DNA from: Natronococcus sp. CG52
GTDB lineage: Archaea; Halobacteriota; Halobacteria; Halobacteriales; Natrialbaceae
Reading direction: 5' to 3'
DNA length: 64,000 bases
NCBI RefSeq assembly: GCF_023913515.1
Contig: NZ_CP099391.1
Location: forward strand, 3,410,001 to 3,474,000
Of this stretch, positions 18,601 to 25,855 are shown piece after piece. Positions within the stretch are counted from its first letter, which is position 1. Each line of letters starts with the position of its first letter. Below the pieces are notes generated by a model. The model saw nothing but the letters and a program-made list of their open reading frames with translations, did no database searches and was not told the origin of the DNA. The translations under genes and the position numbers were made by a program.

Positions 18601-18963
18601 GGGCGGCGAGCGCGACATCGAACGATTCTCGTTCTACTCGTGTCTCGAACATCCGCTCATGGCGGAAGACACAGCAGCAGTACGACGGAGTACCGATCAC
18701 CCAGTCATATATACCGGGCCTGATTAGCCACGGATGCACCGAAAGGTGTCGTGAGGGGTGTTGTCTTTGGATGCCACCTCCCCTCATGCGACCGCTTCCG
18801 GAACGGAAGCGAGTACCTGTTTCCGACCGAGATATAAAGCGATACTGCCACCAGCGGCAAGGAGGGACGTTTCGCTGCGTGCTACGGGCGGCGTCGTCAC
18901 GAGGAACTGCTCACTCGCAGAAACGTGTCCGCGAGGACAACCGTCGACTCCGCGCTGCGCTCG
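18601..18963. other. Gene-free region with a perfect hairpin
   Basis: 363 bases between the convergent ends of the aldo/keto reductase and FAU-1 genes. It contains TATATA-like AT runs (about 18707-18713 and 18832-18838) and the perfect stem-loop at 18793-18811. No reading frame has haloarchaeal composition. A small RNA is possible but not demonstrated. Confidence 0.4.
18793..18811. repeat. Perfect 8-bp inverted repeat, 3-base loop
   Basis: CGCTTCCG (18793-18800), loop GAA, CGGAAGCG (18804-18811). It lies between two convergent genes and is not followed by a T run on either strand. A role as part of a terminator or a small RNA is only a guess. Confidence 0.6.
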
Positions 18964-20394
18964 TCACTTCGAGAGCGCGCGTTCGACGGCCTCGGCGACC
19001 ACCGTGGCCTTCTCGGCCAGCGGCGGCGAGACGAGTCCGTCGGCCACAGCCGCCTCGAGTTCCTCCCGATCGACGATTTCGACCGTCCCGTCGGGCGTCC
19101 GGATCACGTCGACGTAGAGGTCGACGTACCGGATTTCGTCGGGGAACAGCTCGAGCGGCGTACAGACGTTGACGTACGTCCCCTTCGCCGACCCGTCGGC
19201 GTCCTTGTACGTCGTCGGGTACCACCAGCGACCCTCGCGGAACTTCGTGACCGCAACGTCGCCCGATTCCTTCGGGACGCCGAGTGCGTCGTAGGTACCG
19301 CCGCCGCGCATCGAGCGCTCGAGCGTGATCGTTCCCTCGGGATCCCACTCGATCACGTCGCCGTAGCCGAGCGAGACGAGGCGGCCGTCTGGTTTGCCGT
19401 GGCCGATCTCGAGGCGGTCGCCCTCGAGCGGGCCGAACTGCCGGGAAACGGCATCGAACGGGAACTCCCCGCCGAAGCCGTTGCCGGCCGATCCGCAGAC
19501 CGCCTCCGCGAAGTCGACCGCGGCGCTCGCGGCCCGGTCGGCGGCCTTGGTCCGGTGGTGGCCCGGCATCGTCCACTCGACCTCCCGGCGGCGGTCGTCC
19601 AGCGCGGACCGCGACTCGCGGCCGAACCAGAGCCAGACGGTTCGTTCGGGCGCCGCCAGTCGCCCCGGCTGGTCCGGTTCGTCGGGCGCGTCGCCGAGCG
19701 CGTCCTCGAGTTCGCGGACCCGGTCGACGGCGTCCTCGAGTGCGGTTCTCATCGCCTCGAGGCCCGCGTCGGCCGCCGACCGGTGCCAGCGCAGCCCCCA
19801 GCCGTCGGGAATCTCGACCGAGAGGAGATCGGTCATGCCGACGAGTTCGTCCCCCCGCTCGTCGCGAACGTCCGCCGAGACGCCGTTGCGATCCCGCGAG
19901 AGCGTACAGAGCCCGCCCGCGGCCTCGAGCGTCGGCGCGACGCGCGGATCGTCGTCGTCCCACGGCGGCGTCGGCTCGCGAACCTGGACGCGGTAGCGAT
20001 TGCCGCTGTCGACGTAGTCGTCGACGTCGTCGGAGTCGAGGTAGCCGCGGCGATCCTCGCCGAGGTCGACGACGGCGCCACCGCCGCCGTCGGCATCGAG
20101 CACTTCGGCGTCGAACACCGCGCCGCGCGAGACGGCGGCCTCCCAGCGGAAGGCGTCGATGGCGAGCGACTCGAGTTCCGAGGCGACGTCGTCGACCGCC
20201 TCGGGATCGCCCGAAACCTCGACTCCCTGCCGGTCGCGGGTCGTCTCTATCGAAACGTCCGCCGGCGCGGTCGCGAACGACGCGTCGAACCGCTCGCGGA
20301 TCGGGGCCGAGGCCTGAACGATCTCGAGGCCGTCGTCGTTCAGCAACTGCGTCACCGCCGTCGTGTAGATACCGCGCACTCGAGCGGTCGTCAT
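18964..20394 (-). CDS. fau1: FAU-1-type ribonuclease/RNA-binding protein with DUF402 domain
   Basis: 476 residues. The layout matches the archaeal FAU-1 family: an N-terminal region (MTTARVRGIYTTAVTQLLND) related to the S1-like part of RNase E/G, a middle all-alpha/beta region, and a C-terminal DUF402 domain from about 330 (EFPFDAVSRQFGPL through YKDADGSAKGTYVNVCTPLE and YVDLYVDVIRTPDGT). FAU-1 from Pyrococcus binds AU-rich RNA and has been described as an rRNA-processing ribonuclease; activity of this copy is inferred. The protein is strongly acidic. The small protein gene at 20447 ends 52 bases upstream on the same strand. Confidence 0.85.
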   Translation of the reverse strand: MTTARVRGIYTTAVTQLLNDDGLEIVQASAPIRERFDASFATAPADVSIETTRDRQGVEVSGDPEAVDDVASELESLAIDAFRWEAAVSRGAVFDAEVLDADGGGGAVVDLGEDRRGYLDSDDVDDYVDSGNRYRVQVREPTPPWDDDDPRVAPTLEAAGGLCTLSRDRNGVSADVRDERGDELVGMTDLLSVEIPDGWGLRWHRSAADAGLEAMRTALEDAVDRVRELEDALGDAPDEPDQPGRLAAPERTVWLWFGRESRSALDDRRREVEWTMPGHHRTKAADRAASAAVDFAEAVCGSAGNGFGGEFPFDAVSRQFGPLEGDRLEIGHGKPDGRLVSLGYGDVIEWDPEGTITLERSMRGGGTYDALGVPKESGDVAVTKFREGRWWYPTTYKDADGSAKGTYVNVCTPLELFPDEIRYVDLYVDVIRTPDGTVEIVDREELEAAVADGLVSPPLAEKATVVAEAVERALSK

Positions 20395-20446
20395 CGCCGC
20401 ACCTCCGCCTGGCTGTGACTGCTGAATCTGGATCCGAACACGGCGA

Positions 20447-20824
20447 TCACCGGAGGGTCTCGCGGTCGGGAGCGAACCGCACCCGGTCGTTGATCGTCGG
20501 GCCGAGCGTCAGTTCGACCGATCCGTCCGGAAGAACGCGCCCGTCCTCGACGTAAACGCCCCAGGTGTCGAACCGGAGCCAGCCGCGCATCTCGTCGGCG
20601 TGGGTCGTCACGTCGAGGTAGTCGACGGCGTGTTCGGGATACTCGGCGCTCGAGTGGGCCATCTCCATGTCCGAGTAGACCGTCTCGTGGTCGTCGAAAA
20701 ACTGCTCGAGCGTCGCCGCGTCTTCCTCGACGGCCTCGACGACCGCCTCCGAGGCGGCGCGAAGGCCGTCGGTCTCGAGGCCGACTTCGCGAAGCGCCTG
20801 CTGCGTACGCTGGTCGAAGTGCAT
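20447..20824 (-). CDS. Conserved hypothetical protein, 125 residues
   Basis: The start is placed at ATG 20824 (MHFDQRTQQALREVGLETDG); the open frame extends further upstream but that part is Arg-rich and unlike a haloarchaeal protein. The N-terminal half is helical and acidic. The C-terminal half is beta-rich (MRGWLRFDTWGVYVEDGRVL, then VELTLGPTINDRVRFAP). I recognise no named family or catalytic motif; it looks like one of the small soluble proteins conserved across haloarchaea. It lies 52 bases upstream of FAU-1 on the same strand and may be co-transcribed with it. Confidence 0.65.
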   Translation of the reverse strand: MHFDQRTQQALREVGLETDGLRAASEAVVEAVEEDAATLEQFFDDHETVYSDMEMAHSSAEYPEHAVDYLDVTTHADEMRGWLRFDTWGVYVEDGRVLPDGSVELTLGPTINDRVRFAPDRETLR

Positions 20825-20883
20825 ACGCACGCGTTCGCACGGAACCCCTTTGTGGATTCCGAGTCCCGTTCGCCGACTCCTCG

Positions 20884-21057
20884 TCAGTCGTCGGCGGCGA
20901 GACGTGCCTCGGTCGCCGATGCCGCCGCCGACCGCTCCTCGACGGATCGGTCGGGTGCGCTCGTGGACTCCGATTCCGCCTCGTTCGTCCGCTCCTCCGT
21001 CTCGTCCGACGGACTCGGCGGGGCTGTGTAGTGGATGCCGCGGCTTGCGCTGTACAT
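20884..21057 (-). CDS. Possible small acidic protein, 57 residues
   Basis: An ATG at 21057 opens a 57-codon frame ending in TGA at 20884-20886. The product begins MYSASRGIHYTAPPSPSDE and continues as a Glu/Ser/Ala-rich tail ending ARLAADD. Codon third positions are mostly G or C and the composition is strongly acidic, as in real genes of this organism, while the two other frames on this strand are Arg-rich. A TTATG-like AT element lies about 30 bases upstream. I cannot name a family. It could be a chance frame. Confidence 0.4.
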   Translation of the reverse strand: MYSASRGIHYTAPPSPSDETEERTNEAESESTSAPDRSVEERSAAASATEARLAADD

Positions 21058-21180
21058 AGTGACCTGTTCTCACGAGTCAGTGGGCATAAGCACACTCCTA
21101 ATACGGGTCATGATACTCGATATCATACTAGGATGAGGCGGTACCGAACTATTACCGGACGGGATCCCGTAGAGACCGCC

Positions 21181-22194
21181 ATGAAGCGAAGGCGCGACCC
21201 GGTCGAGCGGGCGAACGACGAGTCGACCGATCTCTACGACGTTTCGACGTGGGAGCCGCGCACGGCGGTCGATCGCCTCTCGGTCGCGACGTACAACGGG
21301 ATTACCTACGGGCTGCGGGCGATCGTCGTCGTCGTCGCGCTGGCGATCACGCTCACGCTGCTCGTCCAGCCCGGGTTGCTGGTACTCGAGGATCCGTGGT
21401 TCGGCGTCTTCTTCGGCCTGTCGGTCGTGCCGGCGGCCCTGCTCGCGGGGTTCATCTGGTACTCCGACGTCACGACGAACGAGCCGCTACGGTTGCTGGT
21501 GGCGACGTTCGTGCTCGCGATCCTCTTCGCGACGTTCGCGGCCGTCGTCAACTCGGTCGCGAGACCGCGGTTTCAGCTGCTCGGTGCGATCGGGACGATC
21601 CTCTACTTCTACCTGATCGTCGGCCCCGTCGAGGAGACGGTGAAACTCCTCGCGGTTCGCGTCTTCGCCTACCGGAGCGACACCTTCGACGCCGTCATCG
21701 ACGGGGCCGTCTACGGCGCCATCGCCGGACTCGGCTTCGCCGCGATCGAGAACACCATCTACATCACCGGCGTAGTCGCGGAAGCGCAGGTCGGAACGCT
21801 CACTGCCGCGACGGACATCGCGACTCAGCGAGCGCTCGTCGGTCCCGGCCACGTCATCTATTCGGCGATCGCGGGCTACTACCTGGGTCTGGCGAAGTTC
21901 AACCGACAGCACGCCGGCCCGCTCGTCGTCAAGGGGCTGCTGATCGCCGCGTTCGTCCACGGCACGTACAACGTCACCGTCGGAATCGTTCCCGGCATCG
22001 TCGCGTCGATGTATCCCGTCGGACCCGGCGTCGCGTTCGTGGGTTACGTAATCGTCTTCGACCTCGTCGTCGGCTACTACCTCTACCGGAAGATCGCCCG
22101 CTACCGACGAACGTACCGAGACGTTCGAGACGACACCGGCGAGTCACCGACGTCGGAACTGACCGAGTTCGATCCGCCGCAACGCTCGCGTTAA
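21181..22194 (+). CDS. PrsW-family intramembrane metalloprotease
   Basis: 337 residues from ATG 21181; an in-frame ATG at 21133 is an alternative. After a charged N-terminus come about eight hydrophobic segments. The family motifs are present: VEETVKLLAVR (EExxK, about 140-150), FAAIENTIYI (ENxxY, near 182), GPGHVIYSAIAGYYLG with His near 222, and FVHGTYN with His near 260. PrsW proteases act within the membrane; in Bacillus PrsW starts degradation of an anti-sigma factor, but archaea lack such sigma factors, so the target here is unknown. It converges with ribE, with stops seven bases apart. Confidence 0.85.
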   Translation: MKRRRDPVERANDESTDLYDVSTWEPRTAVDRLSVATYNGITYGLRAIVVVVALAITLTLLVQPGLLVLEDPWFGVFFGLSVVPAALLAGFIWYSDVTTNEPLRLLVATFVLAILFATFAAVVNSVARPRFQLLGAIGTILYFYLIVGPVEETVKLLAVRVFAYRSDTFDAVIDGAVYGAIAGLGFAAIENTIYITGVVAEAQVGTLTAATDIATQRALVGPGHVIYSAIAGYYLGLAKFNRQHAGPLVVKGLLIAAFVHGTYNVTVGIVPGIVASMYPVGPGVAFVGYVIVFDLVVGYYLYRKIARYRRTYRDVRDDTGESPTSELTEFDPPQRSR

Positions 22195-22201
22195 CTCGAC
22201 C

Positions 22202-22933
22202 CTACTCGAAGCGCTCCTCGAGCAGCCGTTCGACGTACTTCGCGAGGACGTCGACCTCGAGGTGGACCGGATCCCCGGGCTCCTTTTCCGAGAGACTCGT
22301 CAGATTGTACGTCGTCGGGATGATCGCGACGGTGACTCGGCCACCTTCGGCGGTTTCACCGTCTTCTCGCGGGCTGGGAGACGGCGTCGACGTCGTCTCA
22401 CGGGCTTCGCCCGTTCGACTGCTCGCGGAGCTGCGCTCCGCGCTACCTCCGTTCCGTTGCGTCTTCGACGCAACGCCCTCGAGGTCGGCGACGGTGAGGC
22501 TGATCCCGTCGAGTGTGATCGATCCTTTCTCGACGACGTAGCGTTCGTAGCCGGGAGGGAGTTCGAACTCGAAGAACCAGTCCTCTTCGACCGATTCGAT
22601 GTTCGAAACGGTCGCCACCGCGTCGACGTGTCCCTGCACGACGTGGCCGTCGAACCGGCCGTCGGCGGGCATCGCCCGCTCCAAGTTGACCGTCTCGCCC
22701 CCCTCGAGTTCGCCGAGGTAGCTCCGGTCGACCGTCTCCGTCGCGAGGAAGACCTCGAACCACTCCCCTTCCTCGTAGCGCTCGACCGTGAGACAGACGC
22801 CGCTGACGCTGATACTCTGGCCGTGCTCGAGTCCCGTCGCGACCTCGTCGGCGCCGATCCGGAGGCGAAGTCCGTCCTCGGTCCGCGCTCGAGACTCGAT
22901 CACACCCGTCTCCTCGACGATTCCCGTGAACAT
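22202..22933 (-). CDS. ribE: Riboflavin synthase alpha subunit with an in-frame insert
   Basis: Catalyses dismutation of 6,7-dimethyl-8-ribityllumazine to riboflavin; trimer of two-barrel subunits. 243 residues against about 200 usual. Barrel 1 starts MFTGIVEETGVIES with GVCLTV near 45-50; barrel 2 has FDGHVVQGHVD at 94-104 and KGSITLDGISLTVADLEG at 136-153. Instead of the short turn expected next, residues about 154-198 (ASKTQRNGGSAERSSASSRT... to ETAEGG) are an Arg/Ser/Thr-rich insert, after which the fold resumes at RVTVAIIPTTYNLT. The insert DNA contains three perfect hairpins (separate entry). The reading frame is intact, so the enzyme is probably functional with a surface loop. Confidence 0.92.
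   Translation of the reverse strand: MFTGIVEETGVIESRARTEDGLRLRIGADEVATGLEHGQSISVSGVCLTVERYEEGEWFEVFLATETVDRSYLGELEGGETVNLERAMPADGRFDGHVVQGHVDAVATVSNIESVEEDWFFEFELPPGYERYVVEKGSITLDGISLTVADLEGVASKTQRNGGSAERSSASSRTGEARETTSTPSPSPREDGETAEGGRVTVAIIPTTYNLTSLSEKEPGDPVHLEVDVLAKYVERLLEERFE
22399..22475. repeat. Three consecutive three-base-loop hairpins inside ribE
   Basis: Hairpin 1: ACGGGC (22400-22405), loop TTC, GCCCGT (22409-22414). Hairpin 2: CGCGGAGC (22424-22431), loop TGC, GCTCCGCG (22435-22442). Hairpin 3: CGTTGCGTC (22455-22463), loop TTC, GACGCAACG (22467-22475). All stems are perfect. The block lies in the extra segment of riboflavin synthase (insert about 22340-22480) and stays in frame. 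I recall similar hairpin strings in coding and intergenic DNA of related haloarchaea, but could not check this. Confidence 0.8.
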
Positions 22934-23054
22934 ACGTTGAGGTGCGAGCCGACGAATAAAACCGTTCCGGAAGCCTGAAGCGTTCCAGTTCTGTGATGGT
23001 GTGCGGTGGCGTCAGTCGCCGCGCTTTTGGCGGCGCTCACCGTATCCGACTGCG

Positions 23055-23306
23055 ATGGCCGGGATCATCGATACGATAAAGCTAGCGGGCATCCTCGTGC
23101 TCGCGCTCCCCGCCGCGCTCGCCGGAGTCGAGTTCCTGCTGGTTCGCGGCGAGACAGTGATCGGCGGAACCCTCATCCTGCTGGCGATCGGGCTCGTCGT
23201 CATCCAGCGGCGGCTCACTCTCCCGTCGGACATCCCTACCGTGCTCGCGAAACGGGTCGCCGGGACGGTGACGAAAGACGGAGACGGCGACTCCGAGGAG
23301 CAGTAA
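23055..23306 (+). CDS. Small two-helix membrane protein
   Basis: 83 residues from ATG 23055 (MAGIIDTIKLAGILVLALPA). Two transmembrane helices (about 8-28 and 35-52) are followed by a cytoplasmic-looking tail, RRLTLPSDIPTVLAKRVAGT, ending acidic. The pattern is that of a small haloarchaeal membrane protein family of unknown function that I have seen near signalling and replication genes. It is the last gene before the replication origin; the next gene starts about 450 bases further on. Confidence 0.65.
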   Translation: MAGIIDTIKLAGILVLALPAALAGVEFLLVRGETVIGGTLILLAIGLVVIQRRLTLPSDIPTVLAKRVAGTVTKDGDGDSEEQ

Positions 23307-23389
23307 CTGCGCTCGAGACCGCGATCGACGAACTGTGACGCTGCTATCGTCCGAGCAACGAACCGTTCTGTAGCGGATTCGAGAACGGG

Positions 23390-23413
23390 CACACCCCTCG
23401 TTTTCAGTGAAAG
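23390..23413 (-). repeat. Origin recognition box, minus orientation
   Basis: Reads CACACCCCTCGTTTTCAGTG on the plus strand (continuing AAAG); the reverse complement contains TTCACTGAAAACGAGGGGT, the box consensus of this origin with the G-run at its end. It faces the plus-oriented box at 23617. Confidence 0.85.
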
Positions 23414-23520
23414 GGCTCGAGCGTGCGGTGCCGAAATCGCCAAACGAGAGGTACCTATATAAAGGATCTCTCCGAGAAAACTATCCGTTGAGAGCGTCCA
23501 GTACAGCACTCGCATCCTCT

Positions 23521-23565
23521 CTTCCACACTACTATATTACCTATACCATAAATAATATAATAACG
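23521..23565. other. AT-rich duplex-unwinding element
   Basis: Roughly 45 bases in which A and T strongly dominate, including ACTACTATATTACC and AATAATATAATAA, in a genome otherwise near two-thirds G+C. It lies between the inverted boxes. Confidence 0.7.
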
Positions 23566-23616
23566 CGTTCAGGAGGATTCGATCCGGAGTCGAAACGGAG
23601 GTCGCACTTTCGACGC

Positions 23617-23640
23617 CTTTCACTGAAAACGAGGGGTGGG
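23617..23640 (+). repeat. Origin recognition box, plus orientation
   Basis: Contains TTCACTGAAAACGAGGGGT followed by further G residues, inverted with respect to the box at 23390-23413. Confidence 0.85.
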
Positions 23641-23701
23641 TGTGCCGAGTCCTTTCAGCACACAAACTCGAAATTGGCCACTCTATCCCCGAATATCTCC
23701 T

Positions 23702-23719
23702 CTTTCACTGAAAATCAGG
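23702..23719 (+). repeat. Degenerate origin recognition box
   Basis: CTTTCACTGAAAATCAGG keeps the left half of the box but loses the G-run. It lies about 40 bases before the orc1 start codon, next to the TATA-like TTTATT at 23728-23733, so it may allow Orc1 to control its own gene (inference). Confidence 0.6.
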
Positions 23720-23759
23720 TTCGGTGGTTTTATTGGTACTCTCTGGAAACTCGTTGTCG

Positions 23760-25043
23760 ATGGGTAATGATCCGATTCCGACACCCTCTCTCGAGGATCT
23801 GCAGGACGATCCGATGGCGGACGGGACAACGTCGATCTTCCGTCGGCGCGAGCTTCTTCGCCCGCAGCACGTTCCTCAGAAGGACCGGATCGTCGGCCGC
23901 GACCGCGAGATAGAGACCGTCGAGGCGCTCCTCAAGCCGGCGGCCTTCGGTGACCCGCCGGAGAGCGGTTTCCTGTTCGGGAAGACCGGCACAGGAAAAT
24001 CGCTCGTCGCCAAACACGTCACGGGCCGCGCTCGAGGAATCGCACAGATGCACGGAACCGATCTGACGGCCGCGTACGTCGACTGCGATCAGTACAACAC
24101 GGAGACGCGAGCGGCACGAAAGCTAGCCTTCGAAGTCCGCGATGCGATCGATCCCGATCGCTACATTCCGAAAGACGGCGTCGGTGCGAGTCGGTACTAC
24201 GACGCGCTCTGGGACGGCGACGGTCTTCTGCACGAATCGGATTCCCTGACCGTCATTCTTGATGAAATCGACAAACTCGGTGACGACACTGCGGAGATCC
24301 TCTCGAAGCTCTCACGGTCCGAAGAGGCGGGGAAGACCGGCTGTTACATCTCGGTCGTCGCGATCAGCAACAAGACGGACTACACTGACGCGCCGGACGA
24401 GCGGGTCGCCTCGAGTTTCCAGGATGATCCGATCATCTTCCCGCCGTACGACGCGAACCAGTTACAGGCGATTCTCGAGCGCCGGAAAGACGCGTACAAG
24501 GACGGCGTCCTCGAGGAGGGCGTGATCGAACTGGCGTCCGCACTCGCCGCCCGCGACCACGGCGACGCGCGCCGAGCGCTCGACATCCTTCGATCCGCGG
24601 GCAAACTCGCAGAGAAGGACGGCAGCGATCGAGTGTCCGAGGATCACGTTCGAGACGCCGACGAGTACAGCGACCTCAACCGCTCCATCCAGGTCATCAA
24701 GAACGGCACTCCCCACTCGCGGTACGCGCTGTACGCGCTGGCATACCTGACGAAATCGATGCTCAAGGATTCGTTCTCAACCGGCGAACTCTACGACACG
24801 TACTCTATCGTCGCCGAAGTTGCTGCCGGCGAATCGCTGACACACCAGCGAGTGCTCGATCTGATGAAGAAGTGGACGCTTCCCGAGATCACCGAGAGTC
24901 GACACACGGGCGGCGGCAAGGGTCAGGGAAGCTACCGAACCCATCGATTACTGCACGACCCGGACGTCGTGATGAGCGCCTGCCTCGAGTCCGCCAGCGA
25001 ACAACGCACCGTACTGGACGCGCTCTCCGACTCGTCGGTCTGA
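23760..25043 (+). CDS. orc1: Orc1/Cdc6 replication initiator
   Basis: 427-residue AAA+ ATPase that binds the neighbouring boxes and starts replication. The start is ATG 23760; a longer frame to 23724 runs into the promoter. Walker A is GKTGTGKS at 74-81, Walker B VILDEIDKLGD near 168-178, then sensor 1 (ISVVAISNKTDYTD near 205) and sensor 2 around GDARRALDILR near 275. The C-terminal winged helix (about 315-427, with SFSTGELYDTYS and GKGQGSYRTHRL) contacts the boxes. Haloarchaea carry several Orc paralogues, and only some are tied to an origin; this one clearly is, since boxes flank it on both sides. Confidence 0.95.
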   Translation: MGNDPIPTPSLEDLQDDPMADGTTSIFRRRELLRPQHVPQKDRIVGRDREIETVEALLKPAAFGDPPESGFLFGKTGTGKSLVAKHVTGRARGIAQMHGTDLTAAYVDCDQYNTETRAARKLAFEVRDAIDPDRYIPKDGVGASRYYDALWDGDGLLHESDSLTVILDEIDKLGDDTAEILSKLSRSEEAGKTGCYISVVAISNKTDYTDAPDERVASSFQDDPIIFPPYDANQLQAILERRKDAYKDGVLEEGVIELASALAARDHGDARRALDILRSAGKLAEKDGSDRVSEDHVRDADEYSDLNRSIQVIKNGTPHSRYALYALAYLTKSMLKDSFSTGELYDTYSIVAEVAAGESLTHQRVLDLMKKWTLPEITESRHTGGGKGQGSYRTHRLLHDPDVVMSACLESASEQRTVLDALSDSSV

Positions 25044-25049
25044 CGCTGC

Positions 25050-25138
25050 TTTTCATTGAAAACGAGGGGTGGATTGGTCCCGCTTCACTGAAAACGAGGG
25101 GTGCCTCGAGAGAACGCTTTCACTGAAAACGAGGGGTG
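25050..25138 (+). repeat. Three tandem origin recognition boxes downstream of orc1
   Basis: Copies at 25050-25072 (one mismatch, TTCATTGAAAACGAGGGGT), 25083-25103 and 25117-25138, all in plus orientation with cores spaced 32 and 35 bases apart. They begin seven bases after the orc1 stop. With the upstream boxes this gives six, one degenerate. Confidence 0.85.
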
Positions 25139-25252
25139 TCAACCAGTAGCGGACCACACGAAACTGACGTTCGAAGGTCGTGTGAGCCGCGTCCACAGTT
25201 CACTATTGCAGATCGAAACTGGACGTCGAACCAACTATCGTGACTCGAGCGA

Positions 25253-25708
25253 CTACACCGCCGGAACGGGCGGTAACTTCGCGGCCTTGACCCAGAACTC
25301 CTCGACTGACCGAGCGAGCGAGACGAACTCGTCCTGGCTGTCGGGCTTGGTGAGATAGGCGTTCGCGCACAGGTCGTAGCTCTCGCTGATATCCGTCTCG
25401 TCGTCCGAACTCGTGAGTACGATCACCGGAAGCATTGTCAGCGCCGGATCGTCCCGAATCTCCTCGAGCACCTCGAATCCGTTCGTTCGGGGGACGTTCA
25501 GATCGAGCAACAGCAGATCTGGGAAGGGAGTAGCGTCGGCATCTTTTTTATCTGATAAAAACTCCAGCGCCTCGGTGCCGTCGGCGACGGAATGGAGCCG
25601 AATTTCGTCGGACACCACCTCGAACGCCTCCTCAACGAGTCGGACGTCCCCGGGGTTATCCTCGACGAGAAGAACGTCGATTGGTTTGGACGGGGTCGTA
25701 GTTCTCAT
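25253..25708 (-). CDS. Receiver-only response regulator (Rcp1-like)
   Basis: 151 residues from ATG 25708 (MRTTTPSKPIDVLLVEDNPG). A single receiver domain: acidic pair in LLVEDN, phospho-acceptor Asp in LLLLDLNVPRTNGFEVLEEI near 66, Thr/Ser in VIVLTSSDDE near 95, and Lys in AYLTKPDSQDEF near 115. The DNPGDVRLVEEAF start and absence of an output domain are typical of Rcp1-like regulators partnered with phytochrome-like or other haloarchaeal histidine kinases. No kinase gene lies nearby. It is convergent towards the origin boxes at 25138, leaving 114 bases between. Confidence 0.88.
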   Translation of the reverse strand: MRTTTPSKPIDVLLVEDNPGDVRLVEEAFEVVSDEIRLHSVADGTEALEFLSDKKDADATPFPDLLLLDLNVPRTNGFEVLEEIRDDPALTMLPVIVLTSSDDETDISESYDLCANAYLTKPDSQDEFVSLARSVEEFWVKAAKLPPVPAV

Positions 25709-25855
25709 ACGTATGCTTACCCGGACGTTGCAATAAGAACGGTTACTATACACGTTGGATATGGCTGTATCTGCGACCCTGCGATATACACGGAGTTCGA
25801 ATACGTTCCCGGAAGAACGTACGGTCTGACCGAAAGAGGTCGCCGAACGAGTTTC

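Larger units (their letters stand above)
23307..23759. other. oriC: Replication origin (oriC-type) upstream of orc1/cdc6
   Basis: A 453-base gene-free region. An inverted pair of origin recognition boxes (23390-23413 and 23617-23640) encloses about 200 bases that contain a markedly AT-rich stretch (about 23521-23565, ending in AATAATATAATAA), the expected duplex-unwinding element. A third, degenerate box lies at 23702-23719, close to the orc1 start. This is the classical archaeal layout in which Orc1/Cdc6 binds the boxes and melts the AT-rich DNA. Use as an active origin is inferred from structure. Confidence 0.85.

Noticed and set aside
18925-20418. 497-codon plus-strand frame opposite the FAU-1 gene
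   Set aside because: No family resemblance and Arg/Val-rich composition; the minus strand has FAU-1 and DUF402 motifs.
23407-23913. 168-codon frame across the origin into orc1
   Set aside because: It runs through the AT-rich element and boxes with atypical composition, and its end is an out-of-frame shadow of orc1.
25050-25138. Regular short repeats suggesting a CRISPR array
   Set aside because: Only three copies with 10-15 base gaps, no Cas genes, and the same box recurs in inverted form upstream of orc1; these are origin boxes.
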